From Pseudomonas baltica (lineage in GTDB: Bacteria; Pseudomonadota; Gammaproteobacteria; Pseudomonadales; Pseudomonadaceae): 64,000 nt of DNA. The stretch is taken from the NCBI RefSeq assembly GCF_031880315.1, contig NZ_CP134771.1, positions 2,728,001-2,792,000 on the forward strand, given 5' to 3'. The translations under genes and the position numbers were made by a program. Within the stretch, counting starts at the first letter, position 1, and each line of letters starts with the position of its first letter. Below the pieces are notes generated by a model that saw only the letters and a list, made by a program, of their open reading frames with translations, searched no databases and had not been told where the DNA came from. Positions 25,115 through 33,659 of the stretch are shown here, in pieces.

Positions 25115-27643
25115 TTATTTCCGCGGTTTTATCCGCGCGGTCGCCTCAGCCACCAACGGATCGTCCGGCCAATAATGCTTCGGATACCGGCCCTTCAAAT
25201 CCTTCTTCACCTGCTCATAGGTATTGGCCCAGAAACTCGCCAGATCCTGCGTCACCTGCACCGGCCGACGCGCCGGGGACAGCAGATGCAACAGCACCGG
25301 CTGCCGGCCCTGAGCCACGCTTGGGGTCTGCGCCAGCCCGAACAGTTCCTGCAAACGCACCGCCAACACCGGCGGCGTTTCGCTGTAGTCCAGACGCACA
25401 GACGAGCCCGACGGCACCGACAGATGCTGCGGAGCATGCTCGTCGAGGCGTTGCGGCAACGGCCAGGGCAGCAGGTTGCGGATGATCGAGGACAGGTCCA
25501 ACTGCGCAAAATGACTCAGGCGCGAAACCTTGCCCAGATAGGGCTGCAGCCAGTCTTCCAGATTCGCCAACAAGGCTTCGTCGCTGATATCCGGCCAGTC
25601 GCTCGGCTTGCCGGCGGCCACATCCAGACTGCGCAGCAAGCCAACACGCGCCTGCCACTGGCGCAGCTCCGGCGTCCACGGCAGCAACGCCAGGCCCTTG
25701 CGCCGAACCAGCCCGAGCAACGCGCGCGCCCGGGCGTCGGCATCCAGGCCGGTCAAGGGTTCGCGGCTGAGGATCAGCGCGCCGACCTTGCGCTGGCGCT
25801 CGGCGACCATCACGCCTTCGCGCTCGTCCCAGTCCAGTTGCTCGACGCTGCGCACCTGTTCGGCCAAGACATCATCGAACAGTTGCGGATCGAAATCGGT
25901 GGCCAGGTAGATGCGCTCTTCGCGCTGGCCCTGACGGCTGCCGAGGTCGGCGATAACGATCCATTCGTTTTTCATCAGGGCATCGGCCTCGCCAAACAAT
26001 GCGGCGCGGCCGTTGGCCAGACGGTATTCGGCGCCACCGGGGCGGCGTTGATGGGCGACGCGATCTGGATAGGCCAAGGCCAATAGGGCACCTAACCAGC
26101 GAGTGTGCTCAGGATCAGGGACGGCCAGGGAGGCGAGCCGCTTCGGCAAATACCCGCGATACTGCCGCGCCAACTGCTTGATCCGCTGCACCCCACCTTG
26201 CGCCCCGCGAGCCGCGCGCTGCTCGCCGCTCAACAACGCCAGACGGCTATGCAGATCGGCACCCGCACCCCGCAAAATGTCACGTTCGCCAAGCATCGCC
26301 GCCACATCACAGGCTAACTCAGCCAGCCCCAGCGCCTGCCCACGCAACAACAGATGAGCGATACGCGGATGCGCGGGCAATTGCGCCATGGCCTGGCCGT
26401 GAGGCGTTAGCGTGGTGTCGCCTTGCTCCGCCACTGCCCCCAGGCGCTGCAACAAATCCCCCGCCTGTGCATAAGCGGCGGCCGGTGGCGCATCCAACCA
26501 CGCCAATTGGTCCGGCGTCACGCCCCAGCGCGCCAGTTGCAACGCCAGCCCGGCGAGGTCCGCCTGCAGGATTTCGGGACTGCCATAGGCGGCCAACTGC
26601 TCGTGCTGCGCCTCCGACCACAAGCGATAACACACGCCCGGCTCCAGCCGCCCTGCCCGGCCGGCCCGCTGGGTCGCACTGGCGCGAGAAATGCGCTGAG
26701 TATCAAGCCGGGTCATGCCGCTGTTAGGGTCGAAACGCGGCACCCGCGCCAGCCCGGCATCGATCACCACCCGCACCCCATCGATGGTCAAACTGGTTTC
26801 AGCGATGTTGGTGGCCAGTACCACCTTGCGCTTGCCGAGCGGCGCTGGATCGATGGCCGCCCGCTGCGCGTTCAGGTCCAGCTCGCCGTGCAGCGGGCAG
26901 ATCAGCACGTCGTCGCGCCCGGTCAGTGCCTCACTCAATTGCTGCGCGACGCGGCGGATCTCGGCCTGGCCCGGCAGGAACACCAGCAGGCTGCCGGACT
27001 CGTCGTTCAGAGCATCGAGCACGGTGCTGTACACGCGCGGCTCGATATATTCACCCGCCGCGAACGGCTTGCCCCAGCGCGTAACCACCGGAAACATCCG
27101 CCCCTCGCTGCGGATCACCGGGGCATTATCGAGCAAGGCCGATAGCCGCTCGCCTTCCAGGGTCGCGGACATCAGCAAGATCTTTAGCGGTGGATCATCG
27201 CGCAGCAGCTCGCGGCCGTTCAGGCTCAAGGCCAGGGCCAAGTCGGCGTCGAGGCTGCGTTCGTGGTATTCGTCGAAAATCAACAGGCCGACGCCTTCCA
27301 GCGCCGGATCATCCTGCAAGCGCCGAGTGAGAATCCCTTCGGTGACCACTTCTATGCGGGTGCGCGGGCCGATACGGCTTTCAAGGCGGATGCGATAACC
27401 CACCGTCTCGCCGACCTTCTCGCCCAACTCACTGGCCAGGCGTTCGGCGGCGGCGCGGGCGGCCAGGCGCCGGGGTTCGAGCATGAGGATGGTCTGGTCG
27501 CCGAGCCACGCCTCGCCGAGCATCGCCAGCGGCACGCGGGTGGTCTTGCCAGCGCCGGGTGGCGCTTCGAGGACCGCTTCGTGGCGAGTGGACAAGGCAT
27601 GGCGCAGCGCTGGCAAGGCCGCGTCGATGGGTAAGGATTGCAT
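25115..27643 (-). CDS. hrpB: ATP-dependent RNA helicase HrpB
   Basis: An 842-residue DEAH-type helicase. Walker A is APPGAGKTT (27-35), motif II is DEYHERS, SAT is in LLMSATLEG, and motif VI is QRAGRAGR; the HrpB-specific C-terminal region (PWPLPQRLDEHAPQHL) is present. The length matches the E. coli enzyme. It acts on RNA in the cytoplasm, and its cellular role is incompletely defined. GGGAG stands 6 nt before the ATG. Confidence 0.95.
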   Translation of the reverse strand: MQSLPIDAALPALRHALSTRHEAVLEAPPGAGKTTRVPLAMLGEAWLGDQTILMLEPRRLAARAAAERLASELGEKVGETVGYRIRLESRIGPRTRIEVVTEGILTRRLQDDPALEGVGLLIFDEYHERSLDADLALALSLNGRELLRDDPPLKILLMSATLEGERLSALLDNAPVIRSEGRMFPVVTRWGKPFAAGEYIEPRVYSTVLDALNDESGSLLVFLPGQAEIRRVAQQLSEALTGRDDVLICPLHGELDLNAQRAAIDPAPLGKRKVVLATNIAETSLTIDGVRVVIDAGLARVPRFDPNSGMTRLDTQRISRASATQRAGRAGRLEPGVCYRLWSEAQHEQLAAYGSPEILQADLAGLALQLARWGVTPDQLAWLDAPPAAAYAQAGDLLQRLGAVAEQGDTTLTPHGQAMAQLPAHPRIAHLLLRGQALGLAELACDVAAMLGERDILRGAGADLHSRLALLSGEQRAARGAQGGVQRIKQLARQYRGYLPKRLASLAVPDPEHTRWLGALLALAYPDRVAHQRRPGGAEYRLANGRAALFGEADALMKNEWIVIADLGSRQGQREERIYLATDFDPQLFDDVLAEQVRSVEQLDWDEREGVMVAERQRKVGALILSREPLTGLDADARARALLGLVRRKGLALLPWTPELRQWQARVGLLRSLDVAAGKPSDWPDISDEALLANLEDWLQPYLGKVSRLSHFAQLDLSSIIRNLLPWPLPQRLDEHAPQHLSVPSGSSVRLDYSETPPVLAVRLQELFGLAQTPSVAQGRQPVLLHLLSPARRPVQVTQDLASFWANTYEQVKKDLKGRYPKHYWPDDPLVAEATARIKPRK

Positions 27644-28714
27644 ACAGGGCTCCCGGGTAGGGCGGGGAGTATAACGTGACAGCGAACACGGTCGCTGGTC
27701 GCGGCAGGGATGGCAGCTACCTGCCCCCGCACAGATCCGTAAGTGGGGAACTACTGCATACGGCCCCTGCCTTGGGTACGTGACGCAAAGCGATCCTCAG
27801 GACGGATCAAGGGGCATAGCCGCGATCCATCATGCTGGTGGGCATACCATGGTGTTACCTCCCGGTTCACGCGCCAGTCGTGGGATACCGGCAAACGCCA
27901 GCGCGTTCGACGGGCTGGTAACAGTGACTGGCAGCGGCTCTAACCCAGCAGCCGCTATAGTACTGCTGGTATCAGGTAATCCAGAAAAGATGGCGGCGGT
28001 CTGAGGACGCAGTAGTACGTGCCATGTTTTCACCTTATCTATAGATATTGCGTTGGATTTGTATGGGTGGTCCTGCTTGAGCCGACGGATCAATCGGTTC
28101 GAAAGTCGTGGCTCACATCTGGGCGGTCGGAGAGGTCGTTGGGTAATAGAGTCCCGACGCCAAATACCTTCACAGCTATCGAAACCTGCAAACCTCTACA
28201 TGCCAATCGAGAGTCCACATTAAAACCGGCTACAGCGCGGCTCATCCAATCCGGAAACTCGTCCGGTGCCTTTTCAACTTTACCTTTATTCATCATTAAT
28301 CCCTCTGAGATCCCGCGACCATTAGAAGTCGCAGGGTATTTCTTAGGCGTCTTTGCCTTGAACCAGACCGGACCCAAGGTCTGCACCGGTGACGGGACTG
28401 CTCATTGGATCGACATTGTGCGTGTCTTCATGGCCTCCAAGGCATGCATGTCCGCGATCTATTTGGAGAAGGTGCCGCTTCGCTCGATGACGCGGGAGGA
28501 AATGCAGCAGCGACGTCAGGTAATGAGAGCTATCGCTCTGACTGCCGATCCATAAATTTTTCGGCGAGGAGACGAAGGGCGTGCCCGTATTCGTTCAATG
28601 GAAATTTTCTATGGTGGGGGTAAGCGATATCTAACTGGAGTCGCTGCCGCAAGATCATGGCAGAGTCCATTTCTTGCAAATGCCTCAGCAGACCGATGCC
28701 CCGTATCGTTGCCA
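27644..28714. other. 1.07 kb stretch without a convincing gene
   Basis: Composition drops to near 50% GC. Candidate frames are a plus-strand one of 178 codons (28019-28555) and minus-strand ones of 98 codons (28090-28386) and 87 codons (27830-28093) that overlap it; none is recognisable. The minus frame from ATG 28293 (MNKGKVEKAPDEFPDWM) has a plausible GAGGG ribosome site. Immediately downstream of the glycosyltransferase, 28530-28700 on the minus strand faintly recalls the C-terminal wing of HxlR regulators. I read the stretch as decayed or poorly known accessory DNA. Confidence 0.45.
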
Positions 28715-29386
28715 TCATCCAATGTCTAGGCTGGGAGTGACTACCAGCGACCGGAGGTAGTCTCCAAATCCTTCTCGACAACGACAGTCAATTCGAGCGC
28801 TAGTAGTTACGCAGTTCTTCGTTGTCCACTTGATCGTTGCACCTGATGCCTCCAAATCGGCAACCAGAATCACATCTTCGTGAGCTGGCAACGGTTTGAA
28901 ACCCCCGACTCGCAGGTAGGATTGCGCGCTGACACCCAGATTGGCCCCATGGATATGCCGGTGCCCCTCGACAGGGGTGTACAAGGAATCGTACCGGGTG
29001 CGAACGGGGTCAGGATGTAAAGACCAGTCATCGACTTTGACCGTACCGCAAACGGCATCAGTAGCGCAGTCCAATTGATCCGCTAACCAGGAAGGGGGTA
29101 CAAGCGTGTCGGCGTCGGTAAAGGCAAGCCAGCGCGCACCTTGGCTCAACATGGCATCCGCACCTGCAGCCCTCGATTTTCCTACGTTGTGGAAATCCAC
29201 GCTCAACGCCTGAACTGGATAGCTGCTAACGACTTGGGCAGTGCCGTCCGTGCAGGCGTCCATGACAATGACGATCCGAACAGGCTCACCGTCAAGCGCC
29301 GGATGAGCCGCAGCAGCAATCAGTGATTCGATGCATCCGGAGATAAAATCTTGTTCGTTATGCGCGGGGACAATGATTGCGATCAT
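28715..29386 (-). CDS. Glycosyltransferase family 2 protein
   Basis: A 223-residue GT-A fold enzyme. IAIIVPAHNEQDFISGCIESL opens the nucleotide-sugar site, VMDACTDGT follows, the metal motif is TDADT, and RHIHGANLGVSAQSYLRVGGF is the acceptor-side signature. The length is normal for the small GT2 group that in pseudomonads sits beside PIG-L deacetylase, acyl-CoA dehydrogenase and methyltransferase genes. None of those is here, so this copy is isolated. The start at 29386 is preferred over 29431, which adds 15 residues before the first strand. Confidence 0.88.
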   Translation of the reverse strand: MIAIIVPAHNEQDFISGCIESLIAAAAHPALDGEPVRIVIVMDACTDGTAQVVSSYPVQALSVDFHNVGKSRAAGADAMLSQGARWLAFTDADTLVPPSWLADQLDCATDAVCGTVKVDDWSLHPDPVRTRYDSLYTPVEGHRHIHGANLGVSAQSYLRVGGFKPLPAHEDVILVADLEASGATIKWTTKNCVTTSARIDCRCREGFGDYLRSLVVTPSLDIG

Positions 29387-29701
29387 GGGCAAATCACCTG
29401 GGCGTTCCGACGTCGTGCTGGTTAAGGTCAAAAATCTGACCTATCTATCGAACGTTCGTTACAGATAGATATGACCAGCGGCGGTCGATTTAGCCCGCCA
29501 TTCGTCGCCCGGCACCTTGCGCACAGCGACAGCACTCACGAGTCCGCTTGAACGAAATCCAGCGGATAAATCTCTTTTTTACTGGTGCCCATACGCACTC
29601 GCCCTGCTAGCGAGCGGCAGTCCACCGACTGGAAGCCCGGTGGAACTTGCCAGAGGCGGTATCCCTCTTCTGTAAGTGACCCATTACAAAAGGGATAGAC
29701 C
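29387..29701. other. Divergent regulatory gap with a palindrome
   Basis: The gap separates the glycosyltransferase from the rightward small genes. It contains CGAACGTTCG (29449-29458), a perfect 10-bp palindrome flanked by ATCTATC and GATAGAT, about 60 bp before the glycosyltransferase start. A GGAACTT element occurs further right near 29643. I see no gene in it. Confidence 0.45.
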
Positions 29702-29923
29702 ATGGAAATTTCAATTTTCTGGACGGCTTTGGCCGTGATTATTCTCCTGCTGGACATCTTTGTCTTGGCTAGTGTTTGGCGCAGCACAAAGAGCTCCAGC
29801 ACCAAGCTTGGCTGGACAATATTGATCTTCATCTTGCCGCTAGTTGGATTGGGCATTTGGGGAATTGCAGGGCCAAGAGGCGTAGCTATCCCACCGACAT
29901 CCGACAGCCACAGTAAAGGCTGA
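29702..29923 (+). CDS. PLD-nuclease N-terminal (PLDc_N) domain small membrane protein
   Basis: A 73-residue protein of two hydrophobic segments (about 5-25 and 36-56) around a short polar turn ending STKLGWTILIFILPLVGLGIWGIAGPRG, the form of the PLDc_N domain that precedes cardiolipin synthases. Here it stands alone, with no HKD domain. AAAGGG lies before the ATG. It is the first gene of a rightward row of small proteins. Function is unknown; a membrane role in envelope stress is a guess from context. Confidence 0.85.
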   Translation: MEISIFWTALAVIILLLDIFVLASVWRSTKSSSTKLGWTILIFILPLVGLGIWGIAGPRGVAIPPTSDSHSKG

Positions 29924-29979
29924 AGTCGATTCCATAAAAGCCTTCCGGCGCTGTCTGGCGCAGGTTAACGGAGACAACA

Positions 29980-30213
29980 ATGTCAGATCCAAACTTGAAC
30001 GATCTAGCAGGCGGCAGCAGTTACCCGCCCGAAAGCACCGATCCATTGAGCCCGGGCCGCACTGATTTGAACCCCAGTGATGAACCTGGCATAGATGATT
30101 TGCCTGATAACGACGGCGATACGCCAGAGGAAGAATCCCCCACCCCGTATGAGGAAGGTGTGCCCGACATGGATCCCGATAACGCTGAAATGGATGAGTC
30201 AAACCCCCGATAG
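29980..30213 (+). CDS. Small acidic hypothetical protein
   Basis: A 77-residue, strongly acidic protein rich in Asp, Glu, Pro and Ser with almost no hydrophobic core, so it is probably disordered and hydrophilic. GGAGA lies before the ATG. It follows the PLDc_N gene by 56 bp. I do not recognise a family; similar proteins occur next to osmotic or desiccation stress genes, but that is not evidence of function here. Confidence 0.7.
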   Translation: MSDPNLNDLAGGSSYPPESTDPLSPGRTDLNPSDEPGIDDLPDNDGDTPEEESPTPYEEGVPDMDPDNAEMDESNPR

Positions 30214-30260
30214 CCTGAAGTTGCCACCCTCACTTATGCATCTACGAAAGGAGGCCAACC

Positions 30261-30617
30261 ATGTTCAACCCAGCCACAGGTATGAAACCAGGCGAGCGCT
30301 ACCGCGTGGAAAGCCTGGAGCGCACCCATCAGTTCACCGGTTTTTTCCTTGATGGCAAGTATTACCTCGACCCTGACCTGCTGACGGCTGTGGGTTGGCT
30401 GGAGGAGCAGCAGTTCCTTTATGACGATCTCGATGTTGCTGGGGAACCTGTGTTCCCGGATAGGGTGGCGGGGACTATCGATGGCCTCACGCTTACTCTA
30501 GTCGACGGGGCGGCCCTCTCTCTTACCAAGATCGACGTCGTCATCCCGTCTGAACCTGCGAATGAAAGCGGCCCTGCTCTCCCCGGCAGGCCCGTCGGCA
30601 GCATCCCTGGGCCCTAG
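30261..30617 (+). CDS. Hypothetical protein, in frame with the following SDR gene
   Basis: A 118-residue protein with an excellent AAGGAGG site before ATG 30261. The first ~90 residues look like a compact beta-rich domain (RYRVESLERTHQFTGFFLDGKYYLDPDL). The tail, from about residue 95, is Pro/Gly-rich and ends PGRPVGSIPGP at an amber stop (30615-30617). The frame continues into the SDR gene: the codons after the stop read YGKVVVITG. So the tail may be the original SDR leader. I do not recognise the domain. Confidence 0.75.
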   Translation: MFNPATGMKPGERYRVESLERTHQFTGFFLDGKYYLDPDLLTAVGWLEEQQFLYDDLDVAGEPVFPDRVAGTIDGLTLTLVDGAALSLTKIDVVIPSEPANESGPALPGRPVGSIPGP

Positions 30618-30629
30618 TATGGAAAGGTA

Positions 30630-31574
30630 GTGGTCATTACCGGTGCCTCCAGTGGCATTGGCAGAGCCGCCGCGAAGGCATTTGGATGCAAGGGTGCACG
30701 CCTGGTGCTGGCCGCGCGTGATGAAGAGGCCTTGTTTGACGTTCTGGATGAATGCACGGAATGCGGCACCGATGCCGTCGCCGTCCTCACTGATGTCACC
30801 AGCAGTGAACAGATGCGGGCCTTGGCCGACAGTGCCGCAGCATTTGGTCATGGCCGGATCGATATCTGGATCAATAACGCTGGGGTAGGTGCCGTCGGTA
30901 GCTTTGAAGAAACGCCACTCGCCGCTCACGAACAGGTAATTCAAACCGACTTGATTGGCTATTTAAGGGGGGCCTATGTTGCGTGGCCCTATTTCAAGGC
31001 ACAGCAATCCGGGATTCTCATCAACACGTTGTCTGTAGGTAGCTGGGTACCGCAGCCGTATGCAGCCGCGTACTCGGCGAGCAAATTCGGTTTACGGGGC
31101 TTGACCGAGGCGTTGCGAGGTGAGCTCACCGACTCGCCCGACATCCATATCTGCGATATCTACCCCGCGGTAATGGACACACCGGGCTTTCGAGACGGCG
31201 GTAATTTCACCGGTCACGCGCTCAAGCCGCCACCGCCGGTGTACGACCCTCATCTGGTGGCAAAAGCGATGGTTGCCTGCGCTGTCAAACCGCGGGCCAG
31301 CACCACGGTTGGAAGCGCCGCACGGGCAGCCCGCCTAGCGCACTTTCTCGTGCCTGGTTTCGGCTACCTATCCGGATGGCTCACCCGACGTGGAATACAG
31401 CGCAGCGCCCCGGCCTCCCGATCATCAGGCAACTTGTTTGCGCCTACAGACTTTATACGAAGCGTGGAAGGCGGATGGCGCAAGGCCAAGCCTGGCCACC
31501 GGATATTGATTGGGCTTGCTGCGGTGGCGCTCATAGGCGGCTGTGCAGGAGCACTGCTGCGAAAACGGCGTTGA
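30630..31574 (+). CDS. Short-chain dehydrogenase/reductase with C-terminal membrane anchor
   Basis: A 314-residue SDR. The cofactor motif TGASSGIG lies at the very N-terminus, WINNAGVG near residue 90, and the catalytic Tyr and Lys are in YAAAYSASKFGLRG. The C-terminus has a hydrophobic helix then RKRR, implying a membrane anchor. The only in-frame start before the motif is GTG 30630, just 2 nt after GGAAAGG, and it leaves the first strand truncated (MVITGASS). Family members begin several residues earlier. The upstream frame is continuous apart from one TAG at 30615. It could be a nonsense-damaged gene or a weak reinitiation site. Confidence 0.78.
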   Translation: MVITGASSGIGRAAAKAFGCKGARLVLAARDEEALFDVLDECTECGTDAVAVLTDVTSSEQMRALADSAAAFGHGRIDIWINNAGVGAVGSFEETPLAAHEQVIQTDLIGYLRGAYVAWPYFKAQQSGILINTLSVGSWVPQPYAAAYSASKFGLRGLTEALRGELTDSPDIHICDIYPAVMDTPGFRDGGNFTGHALKPPPPVYDPHLVAKAMVACAVKPRASTTVGSAARAARLAHFLVPGFGYLSGWLTRRGIQRSAPASRSSGNLFAPTDFIRSVEGGWRKAKPGHRILIGLAAVALIGGCAGALLRKRR

Positions 31575-31675
31575 TCGTGCCATGAAGATGCGATGAAACC
31601 ACGTCCGTCACGAATGGGTCAGATGAGGTGAGTCTGGAAACTCAGACGTTTAAAAACAATTAAAAGGACTGAATC

Positions 31676-32191
31676 ATGAAAAACAAATTCTATGCTGCCG
31701 CCCTAGCCATCTCTGTATCCCTGGCTTCCCACGCCGCTTTTGCCGCGACCGACGCTGATGACTTTGTGGAAGACGCTTCAGCCAAGGGAGTAGCAGAAGT
31801 AGAAGCAGGGAAACTTGCCCAGGAAAAAGGTACCGCTGCCGATGTGAAAGCTTTCGGCGCCATGATGGTCAAAGACCACACAGCTGCCAATGAAAAGCTG
31901 AAATCCATTGCCGACCAGAAGAAGCTCGAGGTGTCTACAGACGCCGAGCTATTGGACAAGGCTAAAGCGATGATCCTGGATCTACGCTCGGCCAAATCAT
32001 TCGACCAAGCCTACGCTAACAACCAGGTCAAGGCGCATGAAGCGACCATCGAAATCTTCGAGGACGAAATCAAGAATGGGGATGATGCTCAGCTGAAGGC
32101 CTTCGCCACCGAAACCCTGCCAAAGCTGAAGGCGCACCTTGAGCAAGCCAAAACCTTGGCCAAGGCTCATGGCGGCGATGCCGGCCAATAA
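31676..32191 (+). CDS. DUF4142-family periplasmic protein
   Basis: A 171-residue protein with a signal peptide (about 1-23, cleavage after AAFA) and a helical ferritin-like DUF4142 domain: AEVEAGKLAQEKGTAADVKAFGAMMVKDHTAAN is the family signature. AAAAGGA lies before the ATG. Such proteins are induced by osmotic and starvation stress in some pseudomonads, but their function is unknown. It ends the rightward cluster. Confidence 0.93.
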   Translation: MKNKFYAAALAISVSLASHAAFAATDADDFVEDASAKGVAEVEAGKLAQEKGTAADVKAFGAMMVKDHTAANEKLKSIADQKKLEVSTDAELLDKAKAMILDLRSAKSFDQAYANNQVKAHEATIEIFEDEIKNGDDAQLKAFATETLPKLKAHLEQAKTLAKAHGGDAGQ

Positions 32192-32199
32192 TCCACACT

Positions 32200-32236
32200 G
32201 CCGGAAATGTCCTGTAATCCGAAGGACATTACCGGC
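32200..32236. terminator. Hairpin after the DUF4142 gene
   Basis: GCCGGAAATGTCCT (32200-32213) pairs with AGGACATTACCGGC (32223-32236) with one mismatch around a 9-nt loop, just after the DUF4142 stop. A T-tract is not immediate, so its efficiency is uncertain. Confidence 0.6.
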
Positions 32237-32439
32237 AATTTCACCGGCTTCTTTTGGCGATACAACTCACCGTCCCTCGCCGCTCGAAGCCTTATCATGA
32301 AGCTGCTGTGTCTGCTCCATGGCGTATCTGGTGCGAAGAAGAAGCTTGTTCCACTCGGCGATTGCGAATCCGATCTAGCTAGCGCGATTCAGAAACACCC
32401 GAGCGAACGCAGAGCCCGCTTCCACAGGCACATCGCTAC

Positions 32440-33573
32440 CTATTTTTTTAACCGCCACAACCGCACCACATCCCGCGCCCGCTCGCGCAATAACCGTGGC
32501 GCATCAGCACAGGCATCCGCCAAGGTCATCGGCCCGGAGACGATGGCGAACGCGGCATCGATGCCATGCTCGTACAACGCCTGATAGCCCTCGCCCAAGG
32601 TCCCCGCCAGGATCACCACCGGCACGCCGTGGCGCTGGGCCAAACGGGCCACGCCCATAGGGGTCTTGCCGCGCAGCGTCTGGGCGTCGCAGCGGCCTTC
32701 GCCGGTGATGACCAGATCGGCGCCTCGGGCCTTGTCTTCCAGATCGACCAAGTCCGCGACCACCTCGACACCCGGGCGAAATTCGGCACCCAGAAATGCC
32801 TTGGCCGCGAAGCCCATACCCCCAGCGGCGCCCGCCCCGGGCTCATCACGCAGATCGTGATCGAGCACCTGGGCGCAGCAGTCGGCGAAGTGCACCAAGG
32901 CGTGGTCCAAGGCCTCGATCTGCTGGGGATTGGCGCCCTTCTGGCGGCCGAAAATGAACGACGCGCCGTGGGGCCCGCACAGCTGATTATCGACGTCGGC
33001 GGCGACGGAAAAGTGCAGCGCTTGCAAGCGTGGATCGAAGTGCGTCAGGTCGACCTGCGACAGTTGCGCCAATGCCACGCCGCCGGGGGGCAGTTCACTG
33101 CCGGAGAAATCGTAGAAGCGCACGCCCAGCGCCCGCAGCATGCCGGCGCCACCATCGTTGGTGGCGCTGCCGCCGATGGTGAGGATGATTTTCTCCGCCC
33201 CGGCCTCTACCGCTTCGAGGATCAATTGCCCGGTGCCGTAAGTGCAGCTGTGGGACGCGTCGCGTTGCTCCAGGGTGAGCAGTTGCAGGCCGCTGGCTTC
33301 GGCCATTTCGATGATGGCCGTGCGCGATTCTGGCAGCCAACCCCAGTGGGCGATGACCTCTGTGCCTAGCGGGCCGCGGACCGAGGCACGGCGACGCTCG
33401 CCGGGTAACACGGCGAGGATGGCATCGACAGTGCCTTCGCCGCCGTCGGCCATGGGGCACAGGATCAGCTCGGCATCCGGGAATGCGTCGCGCACGCCTT
33501 GCGCGATGGCGTTGGCGACGCCTTCGGCGCTGAGGCTGTCTTTGAAGGAGTCAGGGGCGATGACGATTTTCAT
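32440..33573 (-). CDS. Glycerate kinase
   Basis: A 377-residue member of the GarK/GlxK glycerate 2-kinase family, phosphorylating D-glycerate with ATP. APDSFKDSLSA at residues 6-16 and PMADGGEGT near 42 are the family's N-terminal motifs. TIGGSATNDGGAGML near 130 and GEGRCDAQTLRGKTPMGV near 300 form the nucleotide and substrate sites. Length is normal. It has the same orientation as the LysR gene, but the 86-bp gap makes co-transcription uncertain. It could serve glyoxylate or serine breakdown, consistent with the serine dehydratase nearby. Confidence 0.94.
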   Translation of the reverse strand: MKIVIAPDSFKDSLSAEGVANAIAQGVRDAFPDAELILCPMADGGEGTVDAILAVLPGERRRASVRGPLGTEVIAHWGWLPESRTAIIEMAEASGLQLLTLEQRDASHSCTYGTGQLILEAVEAGAEKIILTIGGSATNDGGAGMLRALGVRFYDFSGSELPPGGVALAQLSQVDLTHFDPRLQALHFSVAADVDNQLCGPHGASFIFGRQKGANPQQIEALDHALVHFADCCAQVLDHDLRDEPGAGAAGGMGFAAKAFLGAEFRPGVEVVADLVDLEDKARGADLVITGEGRCDAQTLRGKTPMGVARLAQRHGVPVVILAGTLGEGYQALYEHGIDAAFAIVSGPMTLADACADAPRLLRERARDVVRLWRLKK

Positions 33574-33659
33574 TGAGCGCTCCAGGGGTTGTTATTGTAG
33601 GAAATAGGGGTCGGCAGGTTCGGCGGCGAAGGGGCCAGCAGCGGCATCACAGCCCTGAC

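Noticed and set aside
28019..28555. A 178-codon plus-strand frame in the unassigned region
   Set aside because: It overlaps opposite-strand frames of similar quality, has no recognised domain, and lacks a clear ribosome site. Kept only as a description of the region.
29640..29685. GGAACTT-containing possible AlgU (sigma-22) promoter before the PLDc_N gene
   Set aside because: The distance to a TCTG element is about 19-20 nt rather than 16-17, so the match is not convincing.
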